Shown piece after piece: positions 54,681 through 63,396 of a stretch of 64,000 nucleotides of DNA (position 1 is its first letter; every line of letters begins with the position of its first letter). Under the pieces are notes generated by a model. It saw nothing but the letters and a program-made list of their open reading frames with translations. It did no database searches and was not told the DNA's origin. This DNA comes from Bifidobacterium sp. N4G05 (GTDB lineage: Bacteria; Actinomycetota; Actinomycetes; Actinomycetales; Bifidobacteriaceae), in NCBI RefSeq assembly GCF_002742445.1, contig NZ_NJNQ01000002.1:186001-250000 (forward strand). The letters are read 5' to 3'. The translations under genes and the position numbers were made by a program.

Positions 54681-56318
54681 TTACTTAGTTTCCAAATCGA
54701 TTGTTTGGATTGCGGTGTGTTCGATCGGCAGTCCCTTGCGGAAGCGATCGAAAAATTCCTCGAATCCTGCAACGTCGTTTTCGTCCGGATTTTCCGTGGT
54801 GGAAGCTGCATCTGCGAATACGCGAGCGTCAAGGAATTCGTCGAGCGGCTGATCGGCGTGCCACAGGTAGTCGGCGAGCACGGCCATGCCCCATGCGCCA
54901 CCTTCGGCTGCAGTAGACATCACCTTGATCGGCGTATCGAATGCGGCTGCGAGGATCTTCTGGGCAACCTTCGGGGTGGTGAAGATGCCACCGTGACCAA
55001 CGAGGGAGTCGACCGCGACGCCTTCGTCCTTGGTCATCACGTCCATGCCGATCTTCACCGGGGAGAAGGCGCTGAACAGCTGGGCGCGCATGAAGTTGCC
55101 GAGGCTCATGCGGGCTTCCGGACCGCGTGCGAACAGCGGACGGCCTTCGGGGAGTCCTGCAAGGAATTCGCCGGAGCGGAACGGGTAGTTGATGAGTCCG
55201 CCGCAGTTGGAATCGACGTCGTCTGCGATGGCGGCGCGGAACAGCGTGCCATACAGGGTGCCGGCGTCGATCGGAGTGCCGATCGCGGCTGCGAATTGGC
55301 CGAACAGGCCAACCCATGCGTTGAGGTCGGACGTGAAGTTGTTGGCGTGGCTCATGCCTGCAAGATCGCCAGCCGGAGTGGTGACGAGGTCGACTTCCGG
55401 ATGCAGGCGTTCCAGCTTGTGTTCGAGCACGACCATGGCGAAGATGGAGGTGCCGGCGGAAACGTTACCGGTGCGCACACGCACGGAGTTGGTGGCCACC
55501 ATGCCGGTGCCCGCGTCACCCTCCGGCGGGGCGAAGGTAATGCCCGGCTGCAGCGTGCCGGTCGGGTCGAGCAGCTTGGCGCCCTCCTCGGTCAGCGTTC
55601 CAGCAGGAGTGCCGGCGACCAGCGGCTCCGGCAGCAGGTCGGCGAGTTTCCACGGCTGGGCTGCGACTTCCGGAATCGCGTTGAACTTCTCGATGAATTC
55701 GGTTTCGTAGGTGTGCGTGGTCGGGTCGATCGGGAACATACCGGATGCGTCGCCAACGCCGAGCACCTTCTTGCCGGTGAGCTTCCAGTGCACGTAACCG
55801 GCGAGGGTGGTGAAGAAATCGACCTTGCCAATGTGCTCTTCGTCGTTGAGCACGGCCTGGTACAGGTGTGCGATGGACCAGCGTTCCGGAATGTTGTACT
55901 GGAACAGTTCGGAAAGCTTCTCGTGTGCTTCGGAAGTGTTGGTGTTCTGCCAAGTGCGGAACGGCACCAGCAGTTCGCCGTTCTTGTCGAAGGCGAGGTA
56001 GCCGTGCATCATGGCGGAGAAACCGATATGACCGACACGGATAAGCTTTTCTCCGTATGCTGCTTCCACGTTCTGCGCCATCGACGAGTATGCGGACCGC
56101 AAACCATGCCAAATCTCTTCCTGGGTATAGCTCCACAGGCCATCCTCAAGATGGCTGGCCCAGCCATAATCGCCGGCGGCGATCGTGTGATAGGTGTCGT
56201 CGATGAGTACGGCCTTGATTCGGGTGGAGCCGAATTCGATGCCTAGGCTCGTCTTACCGGCACGGATCTTCTCGGCGGTCAATGCGACTTGGTCGTCAAG
56301 TTCCTGCTCCTGCACCAT
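54681..56318 (-). CDS. araB: L-ribulokinase
   Basis: A 545-residue FGGY-family sugar kinase starting at ATG 56316-56318 with AAGGAG upstream. SLGIEFGSTRIKAVLIDDTY is the N-terminal phosphate loop. GDASGMFPIDPTTHTYETEF is a conserved sugar-kinase region. SLVGHGGIFTTPKVAQKILA and EGGAWGMAVLADYLWH lie in the ATP-binding C-domain. It phosphorylates L-ribulose. It is the first structural gene of araBDA, downstream of two operator-like sites. Confidence 0.93.
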   Translation of the reverse strand: MVQEQELDDQVALTAEKIRAGKTSLGIEFGSTRIKAVLIDDTYHTIAAGDYGWASHLEDGLWSYTQEEIWHGLRSAYSSMAQNVEAAYGEKLIRVGHIGFSAMMHGYLAFDKNGELLVPFRTWQNTNTSEAHEKLSELFQYNIPERWSIAHLYQAVLNDEEHIGKVDFFTTLAGYVHWKLTGKKVLGVGDASGMFPIDPTTHTYETEFIEKFNAIPEVAAQPWKLADLLPEPLVAGTPAGTLTEEGAKLLDPTGTLQPGITFAPPEGDAGTGMVATNSVRVRTGNVSAGTSIFAMVVLEHKLERLHPEVDLVTTPAGDLAGMSHANNFTSDLNAWVGLFGQFAAAIGTPIDAGTLYGTLFRAAIADDVDSNCGGLINYPFRSGEFLAGLPEGRPLFARGPEARMSLGNFMRAQLFSAFSPVKIGMDVMTKDEGVAVDSLVGHGGIFTTPKVAQKILAAAFDTPIKVMSTAAEGGAWGMAVLADYLWHADQPLDEFLDARVFADAASTTENPDENDVAGFEEFFDRFRKGLPIEHTAIQTIDLETK

Positions 56319-56370
56319 AGTGTCAAACTCCTTGTGTCCGAGCGCCTACGCAACCACTCTGTCAACCGAA

Positions 56371-56426
56371 TGTTAGCGCTCACTGTTAACGCTCACTATT
56401 CTAAACGCAAATTACGAACCGCACAA
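56371..56426 (-). promoter_or_regulatory. araBDA promoter with two LacI-type operator sites
   Basis: TGTTAGCGCTCAC (56371-56383) and TGTTAACGCTCAC (56384-56396) are back-to-back, near-palindromic sites with the CG centre usual for LacI-family operators. On the minus strand a -10-like TAGAAT (56398-56403) lies immediately upstream, with -35-like TTGTGC (56421-56426) after 17 bases. A repressor here would block araB transcription. A matching site lies before the regulator gene. Confidence 0.8.
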
Positions 56427-56538
56427 ACTCGCGTGTCAAAGAAACAATCCGTCAGCGCAATCGTCCGAAACAGCGAACCGGTGCCGAGTCCGCACTCAGC
56501 ACCGGTTCACGAAATCACAGGAGGAGAACAGCCGACCA

Positions 56539-57657
56539 TCAACGTCGCTGCACGGGACCGATTGAACTGCGCTTGATCAGTTCCGCCGATACCAAACCAA
56601 CGCCATGCCGGGACGCGGCGAACGAATTCTCGTCGCCCTCCCCCAACAGATACAACGCCTCACGCATCGCAGCCACACCCAACTGCTCGAAACCAGGACG
56701 AACCGTGGTCAGCGGAGGGAACATGTTGTCCATCGCAGGCATGTCGTCGAATCCGACCAAGCTCACATCCTGCGGAATCCGCACGCCATGCTCATGCAAT
56801 GCGCGTGCCACCCCAACAGCCTGACCATCGTTCGCGCACACCATGCAAGTTGGCAAACCGCCGCCGGCGCGGCCGACGTTGTCGAGAATATGATTCATCT
56901 TGCCGTACGCCTCGGAGGATTCCCAGGTCTCGCACTGCACCGTCACGGAATTGACCGAATTGGCCGCGCACAGCTTGTTCCATGCCACCAATCTCGTAGC
57001 CGCATCACGCCAATCCTTCGGACCGGCGAAATACAGTACGGAACGATGCCCGTATTCCACGACGAGACGCATCACGTCGGCCATCGCGGACCATTGGTCC
57101 ACGCCGACGACGGATACGCGACGGCGATCGGCGGAAGACATCAATCGCAAACCATCCTGCACGCCGATACTGCCATGCGTGGAAGTGACGATCACACGCG
57201 GCTGCATGACCTGCGTACGGCAAGCCGCCGAAAACATGACGTCAGTCGGCGTGAGGAAGATATACGCATCAACGTTCATCTCATCGAACGTACGGCATAG
57301 GTCGTCGAACTCAGCCTGCGTACACAAAGCCTCGTGCACCATGCTCACCGTCATGAACAGACCATGTTGCCGAGCCATCGATTCTATCGACGAAATCGCG
57401 GAAATCGGTCCGTAAAACCGTTGACCGCCGGCGATGAGCCCGATGGTGCGGGAACGGCGCGAGGCAAGCGCACGGGCAGAGTTGCTAGGGCGATAGCCAA
57501 GTTCGCTGATAGCCTTCTGCACCTTCTCACGCGTCACATCGGAAACGTCCGGCGAATGGTTGATGACCCGGGATACGGTCTGATGGCTCACTCCCGCATA
57601 TTTTGCCACTTCGAACATCGAAGGACGTTTTTTGCCTGCATTGCGCCTGCCTGCCAT
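56539..57657 (-). CDS. LacI-family regulator of arabinose operon (AraR-like role)
   Basis: A 372-residue LacI-type protein from ATG 57655-57657 (GGAGG nine bases upstream). The helix-turn-helix is MFEVAKYAGVSHQTVSRVIN (residues ~14-33), with hinge YRPSNSARALASRRSRTIGL. The effector domain includes SLVGFDDMPAMDNMFPPLTT. Position directly upstream of araBDA, plus the shared TGTTAgCGyTCAC sites at both promoters, indicates that it controls arabinose use and itself. It is not of the GntR-headed AraR type of Bacillus, so the name AraR is functional only. Confidence 0.88.
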   Translation of the reverse strand: MAGRRNAGKKRPSMFEVAKYAGVSHQTVSRVINHSPDVSDVTREKVQKAISELGYRPSNSARALASRRSRTIGLIAGGQRFYGPISAISSIESMARQHGLFMTVSMVHEALCTQAEFDDLCRTFDEMNVDAYIFLTPTDVMFSAACRTQVMQPRVIVTSTHGSIGVQDGLRLMSSADRRRVSVVGVDQWSAMADVMRLVVEYGHRSVLYFAGPKDWRDAATRLVAWNKLCAANSVNSVTVQCETWESSEAYGKMNHILDNVGRAGGGLPTCMVCANDGQAVGVARALHEHGVRIPQDVSLVGFDDMPAMDNMFPPLTTVRPGFEQLGVAAMREALYLLGEGDENSFAASRHGVGLVSAELIKRSSIGPVQRR

Positions 57658-57716
57658 GCCCCGTCGCCTCCCGCACACAACTATTGGTACGTTCGCCTAT
57701 TGTACACACACTTATG

Positions 57717-57729
57717 GTGAACGCTAACA
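57717..57729 (-). promoter_or_regulatory. Operator-like site before the arabinose regulator gene
   Basis: GTGAACGCTAACA is the reverse complement of TGTTAGCGTTCAC and so matches the araB operators at all but one or two bases. It lies 60 bases upstream of the regulator start, which suggests autoregulation. Confidence 0.72.
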
Positions 57730-57781
57730 TCACACCCTTCAACGACACACATACACAAAAGTTGTACGTCATCACTTGTCT

Positions 57782-57828
57782 TTGAACAATACCATTTATA
57801 ACATTAATAATAGTTTCTTTTAAGAAAC
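57782..57828 (+). promoter_or_regulatory. Putative promoter and palindrome of lanthipeptide operon
   Basis: TTGAAC (57782-57787) and TAATAA (57805-57810) are 17 bases apart. Immediately downstream, GTTTCTTTTAAGAAAC (57813-57828) is an inverted repeat with 7-base arms. It could bind the cluster's LuxR-type regulator or fold in the leader RNA. The first precursor gene starts 75 bases further on. Confidence 0.5.
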
Positions 57829-57903
57829 ATTCACAATGTAAACCATGTCAATTCTACGAAAAAATTCAACAATAATCAGAAAATACAACAGAGTAGGAAT
57901 ATC

Positions 57904-58044
57904 ATGAATAAAGTCCTTACATTACAAACAATGAAAGCAGACACGGACATAAAAACAAACTCTATTTTTTCATCATTGTCAGCGGCACTTTGTATATGGA
58001 CCACATTTATGCCAATGAGCACTGCGTCCATTGCCGTCTGCTAA
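57904..58044 (+). CDS. Class III lanthipeptide precursor A1
   Basis: A 46-residue peptide too short for most gene finders, with TAGGA before its ATG. The leader starts MNKVLTLQTMKADTD, containing the hydrophobic VLTLQ helix motif that class III synthetases recognise. The core holds two exact Ser-x2-Ser-x3-Cys motifs: S23/S26/C30 in SSLSAALC and S39/S42/C46 in STASIAVC. Cys is the last residue. A hydrophobic spacer, IWTTFMPM, separates the motifs. The LanKC enzyme could form two labionin or lanthionine rings. It is the first gene of the operon and differs in sequence from precursors A2 and A3. Confidence 0.85.
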   Translation: MNKVLTLQTMKADTDIKTNSIFSSLSAALCIWTTFMPMSTASIAVC

Positions 58045-58067
58045 CGATTTTACTTAAGAAGATTAGT

Positions 58068-58202
58068 ATGAAGTGGATTTTGGAACTACAACAATTACTA
58101 CTACCCGAAGAAGAGCCAGACGATGGAGGTTCGACAATCAGCATCGCCTTCGTCTGCAAAAAGGAAAGCACCATCAGCCTGTTATTTTGCATGGATAGAT
58201 GA
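58068..58202 (+). CDS. Class III lanthipeptide precursor A2
   Basis: A 44-residue peptide. Leader MKWILELQQLLLPEEEPDDG has the ILELQQL recognition motif and an acidic tail typical of SapB/labyrinthopeptin-type leaders. The core has S22/S25/C30 (STISIAFVC, Ser-x2-Ser-x4-Cys), a KK link and S34/S37/C41 (STISLLFC, Ser-x2-Ser-x3-Cys), then MDR. Ring-forming residues fall at the same positions as in A3. A longer in-frame start exists upstream (57990), but the leader motif favours ATG 58068, 23 bases after A1 ends. The ribosome site is weak (AAGAAG upstream). Confidence 0.85.
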   Translation: MKWILELQQLLLPEEEPDDGGSTISIAFVCKKESTISLLFCMDR

Positions 58203-58232
58203 AGCGGCCTGCCTATAGGAAAGAGGGAAACC

Positions 58233-60818
58233 ATGAACGGAAAATATAGAGATTTCATTGGTCAACCTGGGTTGCATTACACCCCCGCCACCCCGGACAT
58301 CAACAGTCGTGAGTATGCCATCAACCCGCCCAATAACTGGATTAAGATCACAGACGATTACTGGTCTTACGTGGCACCGGCACAGCATATACTTCCAATC
58401 CAAGGGTGGAAATTACATGTATCATCCACTTTAGGCAATGCTCAACAGGTGCTGTCCATTGTATCGTCATATTGTTTCGAGAACAGCATTTCGTTTAAAT
58501 TTACAACAACCCCAAGGAAACTGTTACTCAAGAATTCAAAGAGCGGAAATCGTGCGGCATGCGGTAAATTCATCACCATATATCCCAATGAAACTGACCT
58601 TAAACACACTATAACCCATTTGGATGCGCTTCTCGTGGAGTATCGTTCCGCACCATACATCCTGAGTGACATGCGATACAAACAAGGGCCGATTTTTTAC
58701 CGCTATGGTGGATTTCAGAAGATTCAGGACCCCACAGGGACATTATGCGTCATAAAACCTGATGGATCATATGTGGAGGATGCCAGAGTTCCCTATTATC
58801 GAGTTCCCAATTGGGTAACAACGCCAGCCTTTCTTATTCAGGATCAACGTGCGCAGGAATCCGGCGAACAAGTTCCTGATTTCCATGGATTTGAGGTACG
58901 AAAAGCTCTTCACTTCAGCACAGGCGGAGGCATATATCAAGTTTCAAAAGACAGTACCGACTACATCATGAAAGAAGGACGTCCACATTGCGGCTTGGAC
59001 GCCTCAGGTCATGATGCCATAGCAAGAATCAAGCATGAAGCACAAATACTAAGAGCTCTTGAAAAGTTTAACGGAGTACCCCATATTATCGACGAATTCG
59101 ACGCCTGGGAGCATCACTATATCGTAGAGACCTTTGAACAATCGATGACACTGGGCCGATGGCTCGCTTTAAACTATCCTTTCAGCCGAAGCAAGTCCGC
59201 TGAAGCAACTGCGCAGTATTTGAACACATTACAAATTATTGTCAAGAATCTGACGCAAACACTCTTGCAATTACACAAAGAAGGATATGCGCACGGAGAT
59301 ATTCAACCGCATAATATTATCGTTAACCCTGATACCGGCCAAGGGGTTTTCATTGATTTTGAGACAGCAGTCCTTCACGACTACGATCACTCTCTTTCCA
59401 TCGGCACACCTGGGTATCTTGATTCGGTCAACGACCCATTGAACACAAGAGATTGGACAGGCCTTTACCGTTCAATTCGAGGCGCTTTACTTCCGATAAG
59501 CACTATCGAAATGCTGGGATCAAACAAACCTAAAGAAATGCAACAATGGATCGCCTCTGAGTACGGCCTGGAAGGAAGCACAATCCTTAACGCTATCCTT
59601 CATGCCGCACAATCAGAAGGTATCGATGCGTCAGCAAACCAAACCGCTCTCGTCGCATCCAAACAATATCGCCCCACCAGCATACAGGGAATCGTCAAAG
59701 ATTTACGCGACTCACTCTCAGCTGCAATCGACTGGTCTTCACCAAGTCTCATTCATGGAGATCCACTTCAATATGAACACCGATTAAACCGATACTCCTT
59801 GGCCTACGGCGGAGCCGGAGTTTGGAAAACACTCCTTGATTTTACACCCGATCATCCAGCATTACGGGCAAAACTTCCAGAGTGGCTCAACACTATTGAT
59901 TCCAATCTTCCCAGCTATATTGAAGGATATTTCTCATATGGTTTATTCACCGGGATAGCCGGAATAATCGAACTTGCAATCAGAGCCAAGCAACGGCATA
60001 TCGCGCAACATATCGTTCACATGCTCGCAGAGCATATCGCATCTTCTGATTCCAAAGGCATTACTTCCATCTCCATCGAATCGGGATATGCAGGAATAAT
60101 TCTTGCCCTTACGTACTATCACGAACATTATCACGATAATATATCCCTCAAAATCGCAGAAGAATGCATAGAACGATGCGCTGCAGTGCTTACGGAGCCC
60201 AACAATACCCTCATATACGACTCCAGCGCAACACCAACAGGGTTGCTATATGGCTGGTCCGGTGTTTCCTTGGCATGCATGCGTATGTACGACATCACTT
60301 CGTCACAAAAGTATCTGGACCTTGCCGATACATGCCTTCAGCAAGATCTGCAACGTCTGAACATTACCGACGGCATATGCAATCTGGCAACCGACGATTC
60401 TCGTTTGATGCCATATTTCTCACTTGGGAGCGCAGGCGTGAGTCTTACAATGCAACGCAGAACGCAATATCCAAGCACCCGAAATCATCAACAAGAGCAT
60501 CTAGCATCCATACATAACGCCCTAATCGCGCGCCCCTGCGCACACGCCGGTCTTTTTAAAGGAGAAGCCGGACTCATTGGCACACTTCTTACCCTTTCAG
60601 GCCATGATCAAACCTCCAGACAGATTGCGCTCGATTATGCATCGCTTTTTCTCATTCAGAAAAGCGATGACGAATCACTGTATGCACCAGGCGATTTTTC
60701 ATATCGTTTTTCAGATGACCTTGCCACCGGAACAATAGGCTGGATTTATGCATTGAGCGGTAACGTCTTATCCATTTTCCCCGGATTCCCATTATCGGAA
60801 AGGAGGTGGCCACAATGA
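58233..60818 (+). CDS. Class III lanthipeptide synthetase (LanKC)
   Basis: An 861-residue three-domain enzyme with GAGGG before ATG 58233. Residues ~1-215 match the LanKC lyase-like domain (LPIQGWKLHVSSTLGNAQQV, GKFITIYPNE, APYILSDMRYKQGPIFYRYG). Residues ~218-510 are a Ser/Thr kinase: G-rich FSTGGGIYQV, Lys247 in YIMKEGRPHCG, AHGDIQPHNII (HGD at 354-356, Asn361) and IDFETA in place of DFG. Residues ~515-861 form a LanC-like cyclase with LLYGWSGVSL. It lacks zinc ligands: the usual Cys-His-Gly is FKG (GLFKGEAGLIG) and the usual Cys is replaced in PYFSLGSAGV. Zinc loss separates class III from class IV. It phosphorylates, dehydrates and cyclises the precursors. Its end overlaps A3. Confidence 0.95.
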   Translation: MNGKYRDFIGQPGLHYTPATPDINSREYAINPPNNWIKITDDYWSYVAPAQHILPIQGWKLHVSSTLGNAQQVLSIVSSYCFENSISFKFTTTPRKLLLKNSKSGNRAACGKFITIYPNETDLKHTITHLDALLVEYRSAPYILSDMRYKQGPIFYRYGGFQKIQDPTGTLCVIKPDGSYVEDARVPYYRVPNWVTTPAFLIQDQRAQESGEQVPDFHGFEVRKALHFSTGGGIYQVSKDSTDYIMKEGRPHCGLDASGHDAIARIKHEAQILRALEKFNGVPHIIDEFDAWEHHYIVETFEQSMTLGRWLALNYPFSRSKSAEATAQYLNTLQIIVKNLTQTLLQLHKEGYAHGDIQPHNIIVNPDTGQGVFIDFETAVLHDYDHSLSIGTPGYLDSVNDPLNTRDWTGLYRSIRGALLPISTIEMLGSNKPKEMQQWIASEYGLEGSTILNAILHAAQSEGIDASANQTALVASKQYRPTSIQGIVKDLRDSLSAAIDWSSPSLIHGDPLQYEHRLNRYSLAYGGAGVWKTLLDFTPDHPALRAKLPEWLNTIDSNLPSYIEGYFSYGLFTGIAGIIELAIRAKQRHIAQHIVHMLAEHIASSDSKGITSISIESGYAGIILALTYYHEHYHDNISLKIAEECIERCAAVLTEPNNTLIYDSSATPTGLLYGWSGVSLACMRMYDITSSQKYLDLADTCLQQDLQRLNITDGICNLATDDSRLMPYFSLGSAGVSLTMQRRTQYPSTRNHQQEHLASIHNALIARPCAHAGLFKGEAGLIGTLLTLSGHDQTSRQIALDYASLFLIQKSDDESLYAPGDFSYRFSDDLATGTIGWIYALSGNVLSIFPGFPLSERRWPQ

Positions 60819-60940
60819 ACGAGATTCTCCAAATGCAAGCTCTGTATGTCGAAGAAACCGAACGCACAGCAGGCGCGTCCTCCGTCAGCGTTGCATTCAG
60901 TTGCAAAAAGTTTAGTTCGATTTCTCTCTTGATCTGCTAA
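60815..60940 (+). CDS. Class III lanthipeptide precursor A3
   Basis: A 41-residue peptide whose ATG overlaps the LanKC stop (ATGA), with a very strong AGGAGGTGG ribosome site inside the LanKC gene. Leader MNEILQMQALYVEETERTAG has the ILQMQAL motif. The core contains S22/S25/C30 (SSVSVAFSC) and S34/S37/C41 (SSISLLIC), joined by KK, with Cys at the very end. Ring residues align one-for-one with A2 and spacing is identical. Coupling to LanKC and the strong ribosome site suggest that it is made in quantity. Confidence 0.9.
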   Translation: MNEILQMQALYVEETERTAGASSVSVAFSCKKFSSISLLIC

Positions 60941-60952
60941 AAAGACCAAATC

Positions 60953-60985
60953 TAGTGGATGAATTCATATTGAATTCATCCACTA
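60953..60985 (+). terminator. Perfect hairpin between precursor A3 and the exporter gene
   Basis: TAGTGGATGAATTCA (60953-60967) pairs fully with TGAATTCATCCACTA (60971-60985) around a three-base loop. There is no U run, so it may be a partial terminator or an mRNA end protector. Either would raise precursor over exporter levels. Confidence 0.7.
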
Positions 60986-61016
60986 TCATAATGAGCAATA
61001 CTTTGAGGAGAAAACT

Positions 61017-62636
61017 ATGCCATCCGTCCTATACACCCTTCTACGAGGATCAAAAATCCTTATTTTTCTTCTCATTTTCATCAATATTTTTTCCAATATA
61101 TTAATATATGTACAACCTCTATATATCGGAAGCCTCGTGGGCTTTTTTTCATCGAACGGCACCATCGATATTCAATATTGTATTATTCTGTTTCTTTTAT
61201 TCGTCAGCAACTCACTACTCAATGCTTTAACCAATTATTGCAGCCAGCTGCTTTCCCAGCGCTTTGTACTTAAGCTTCAATTATTAGTTGGACGACATAT
61301 TTTTAACCTTAGTACTTCAGAGTTGGCAAGATACTCCAACGGCGAACTAGCATCGAGAACAATCTCAGATATCACAGTTGCAAAAAACATCGTCAGCCCT
61401 CAAGTTCTTTCCTTACCTGGAACAATCTTACTTATATTGTGCTCCACAATCACTATCATCATTATTGACCCCCTTCTTTCTTTGACCACTATCTTCTTAC
61501 TTGCATTAATCCTGATAATTTCTCTTATCTCAGGAAAACAGATCGCAAAACTCACTAAGAGCATCCAGCAGCAGTATTCCCATATCGGTGAGAATATTCA
61601 GAAATTTGCTTCAAGTGCCATTTTTGTAAAAGCAAACAACTTGGAAACACAATCAATTAGAAATTATACTTTAGCTTCAGAAAGTTTATTTCATTCATCA
61701 AAAAAACTAGCCCGTATTCTAGCGATTCTGTCACCTATATCTTCACTTGCAGCCCAATTCTTTTTGATTATCGTCATATTCCTTGGAAGCATGAGAATAG
61801 CTTCCAACGACCTTTCATATCAATCCTTGGCCGTAATCATTACTTTCCTACTGGTATTGGTTTCTCCCCTAGGAAGCTTCACCTCATCCATCAGCAGCAT
61901 CGCTTCCGCCTTAGCCGCATTTGAGCGGCTCAAGCCTCTCATCGGCGACAATCAGGTCACCCATACCTTAACGGGGAATCTCGAATTAGCAAACTCATGT
62001 CACCAACTTCGATTTGACAATGTTTCAGTCCAATATTCCCCATACTCCCCTGCTGTATTTCAAGCTATGTCTTTTGAGCTTCCCGAGAACGGGCTTGTTT
62101 CCGTAACTGGGCCGTCTGGCTCGGGGAAAACAACCCTCGCTCTGACTGCCATCGGAATCATCACCCCTTCCGAAGGGCAAATCCAATATGGGACACAAAC
62201 CATCGAACAACTTGGAGGAAAATTCATTCGCGAACATCTTGTGTCCCTTGTCCTGCAGGAGTCTCCCCTATATGGAAGAACCTTACGCGAATCCTTAACG
62301 CTCGGTCGTAACATCTCAGACAGTACCGTGCTTCGCTGGTTTGAACCATTTGGTTTGACATCGTTCTATCGCAAGCTGCCCGATGGGTTGGACTCAGCTC
62401 TTTCTGATCTGATTTCCGACGCATCTGCCGGAGAAATGCAACGATTAAGTATCATCCGAGGTTTTCTACGGAATACACCCATCATCATCTTGGATGAGCC
62501 GACCTCTCATCTAGATGCGGAATCAGAGAGAAAAGTATCCAACGCAATACAAATGTTTGCCAAAGATCACACGGTCGTAGTCATTTCTCACCGTTTGGAG
62601 CCGATTCAAAACGCTGTCTTCAACATTCAACTATAG
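61017..62636 (+). CDS. Lanthipeptide ABC exporter (LanT-like, no peptidase domain)
   Basis: A 539-residue half-transporter with TGAGGAG before ATG 61017. Six helices lie in residues ~14-300. The ATPase has Walker A GPSGSGKTT (365-373), signature SAGEMQR (470-476, the last Gly/Gln variant of LSGGQ) and Walker B IIILDEPTSHLD (489-500). The first residues go straight into a helix, so there is no N-terminal C39 Cys protease domain and the leader must be removed elsewhere. It probably homodimerises and exports the modified peptides. Composition is AT-rich like the rest of the cluster. Confidence 0.88.
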   Translation: MPSVLYTLLRGSKILIFLLIFINIFSNILIYVQPLYIGSLVGFFSSNGTIDIQYCIILFLLFVSNSLLNALTNYCSQLLSQRFVLKLQLLVGRHIFNLSTSELARYSNGELASRTISDITVAKNIVSPQVLSLPGTILLILCSTITIIIIDPLLSLTTIFLLALILIISLISGKQIAKLTKSIQQQYSHIGENIQKFASSAIFVKANNLETQSIRNYTLASESLFHSSKKLARILAILSPISSLAAQFFLIIVIFLGSMRIASNDLSYQSLAVIITFLLVLVSPLGSFTSSISSIASALAAFERLKPLIGDNQVTHTLTGNLELANSCHQLRFDNVSVQYSPYSPAVFQAMSFELPENGLVSVTGPSGSGKTTLALTAIGIITPSEGQIQYGTQTIEQLGGKFIREHLVSLVLQESPLYGRTLRESLTLGRNISDSTVLRWFEPFGLTSFYRKLPDGLDSALSDLISDASAGEMQRLSIIRGFLRNTPIIILDEPTSHLDAESERKVSNAIQMFAKDHTVVVISHRLEPIQNAVFNIQL

Positions 62637-62729
62637 TTCTCGCAGACAATGCAATGCATCCGATACAAATGAAACCTATCCTTTTATAAAAGGTTTGCTT
62701 TCAAATCGCTTCGGAAGAATCGAGGAGGC

Positions 62730-63392
62730 ATGACGGTTTCAGCGGACAACCCAAGCAAGTCGTTTTCATTCTGCCGTATCGCCGTGGTGGACAACGATCC
62801 TATGGCGTTGGCGGCACTCACACAACTCATCAAAGAACAAGCAACGTTTGCTTCACTACTTTGGACGTCCATGGACGCTCAGCACGCCCTTGAACACTGC
62901 TCCCGTTTCGAAGACATACCAGACATCCTAATCACAGACATGTCCCTCGAAGGTATTCAAGGAGATTCGCTATGCAGAAGAATAAGACTAACCAACACAA
63001 AGACACGGCTGCTGGCAGTCACCAGCTTTTCCTTATCCTCGTATGAGCATAAGTCACGGCGAGCAGGAGTGCAAGGCCTAGTGAGCAAGAATGACGAGAA
63101 AGCCATCATTCAAGCCATCGCCACGTTACAGAGAAGTGATTCCTTACCGGGATTCGAAACACCAATCCTGGCACAAACTCGGCTCAAACATGAAAAAACT
63201 TCACCTTTATTGACCGTACGAGAGGAAGAGGTTATCGGCCTGGTATCCGAAAAGGGGCTTACCGACCGCGAGATAAGTGCTGTAATAGGAGTCAAGGAAG
63301 CGACCGTACGCAGACATATGCACAACATCATGAAAAAAATGAAGGCGAAAACCGCTCGACAAGCCGTCGCCATATGGCTCGGCGGAAGATAA
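62730..63392 (+). CDS. NarL/LuxR-type response regulator
   Basis: A 220-residue protein from ATG 62730 (GAGGAGG upstream). The receiver domain has an acid pocket near D21/D23 (RIAVVDNDPMALAAL), phospho-acceptor D70 (PDILITDMSLEG) and Lys120 (GLVSKND). The LuxR helix-turn-helix is at ~155-215: LLTVREEEVIGLVSEKG, LTDREISAVIGVKEATVRRH. It is paired with the histidine kinase starting four bases after its stop. RamR-type LuxR regulators control SapB in Streptomyces, so it likely regulates the lanthipeptide operon. Confidence 0.92.
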   Translation: MTVSADNPSKSFSFCRIAVVDNDPMALAALTQLIKEQATFASLLWTSMDAQHALEHCSRFEDIPDILITDMSLEGIQGDSLCRRIRLTNTKTRLLAVTSFSLSSYEHKSRRAGVQGLVSKNDEKAIIQAIATLQRSDSLPGFETPILAQTRLKHEKTSPLLTVREEEVIGLVSEKGLTDREISAVIGVKEATVRRHMHNIMKKMKAKTARQAVAIWLGGR

Positions 63393-63396
63393 TCTC

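Noticed and set aside
58086..58130. DDGG in precursor A2 as a double-glycine cleavage site
   Set aside because: The exporter has no C39 peptidase domain and A3/A1 lack the motif, so this is not taken as a confirmed cleavage site.
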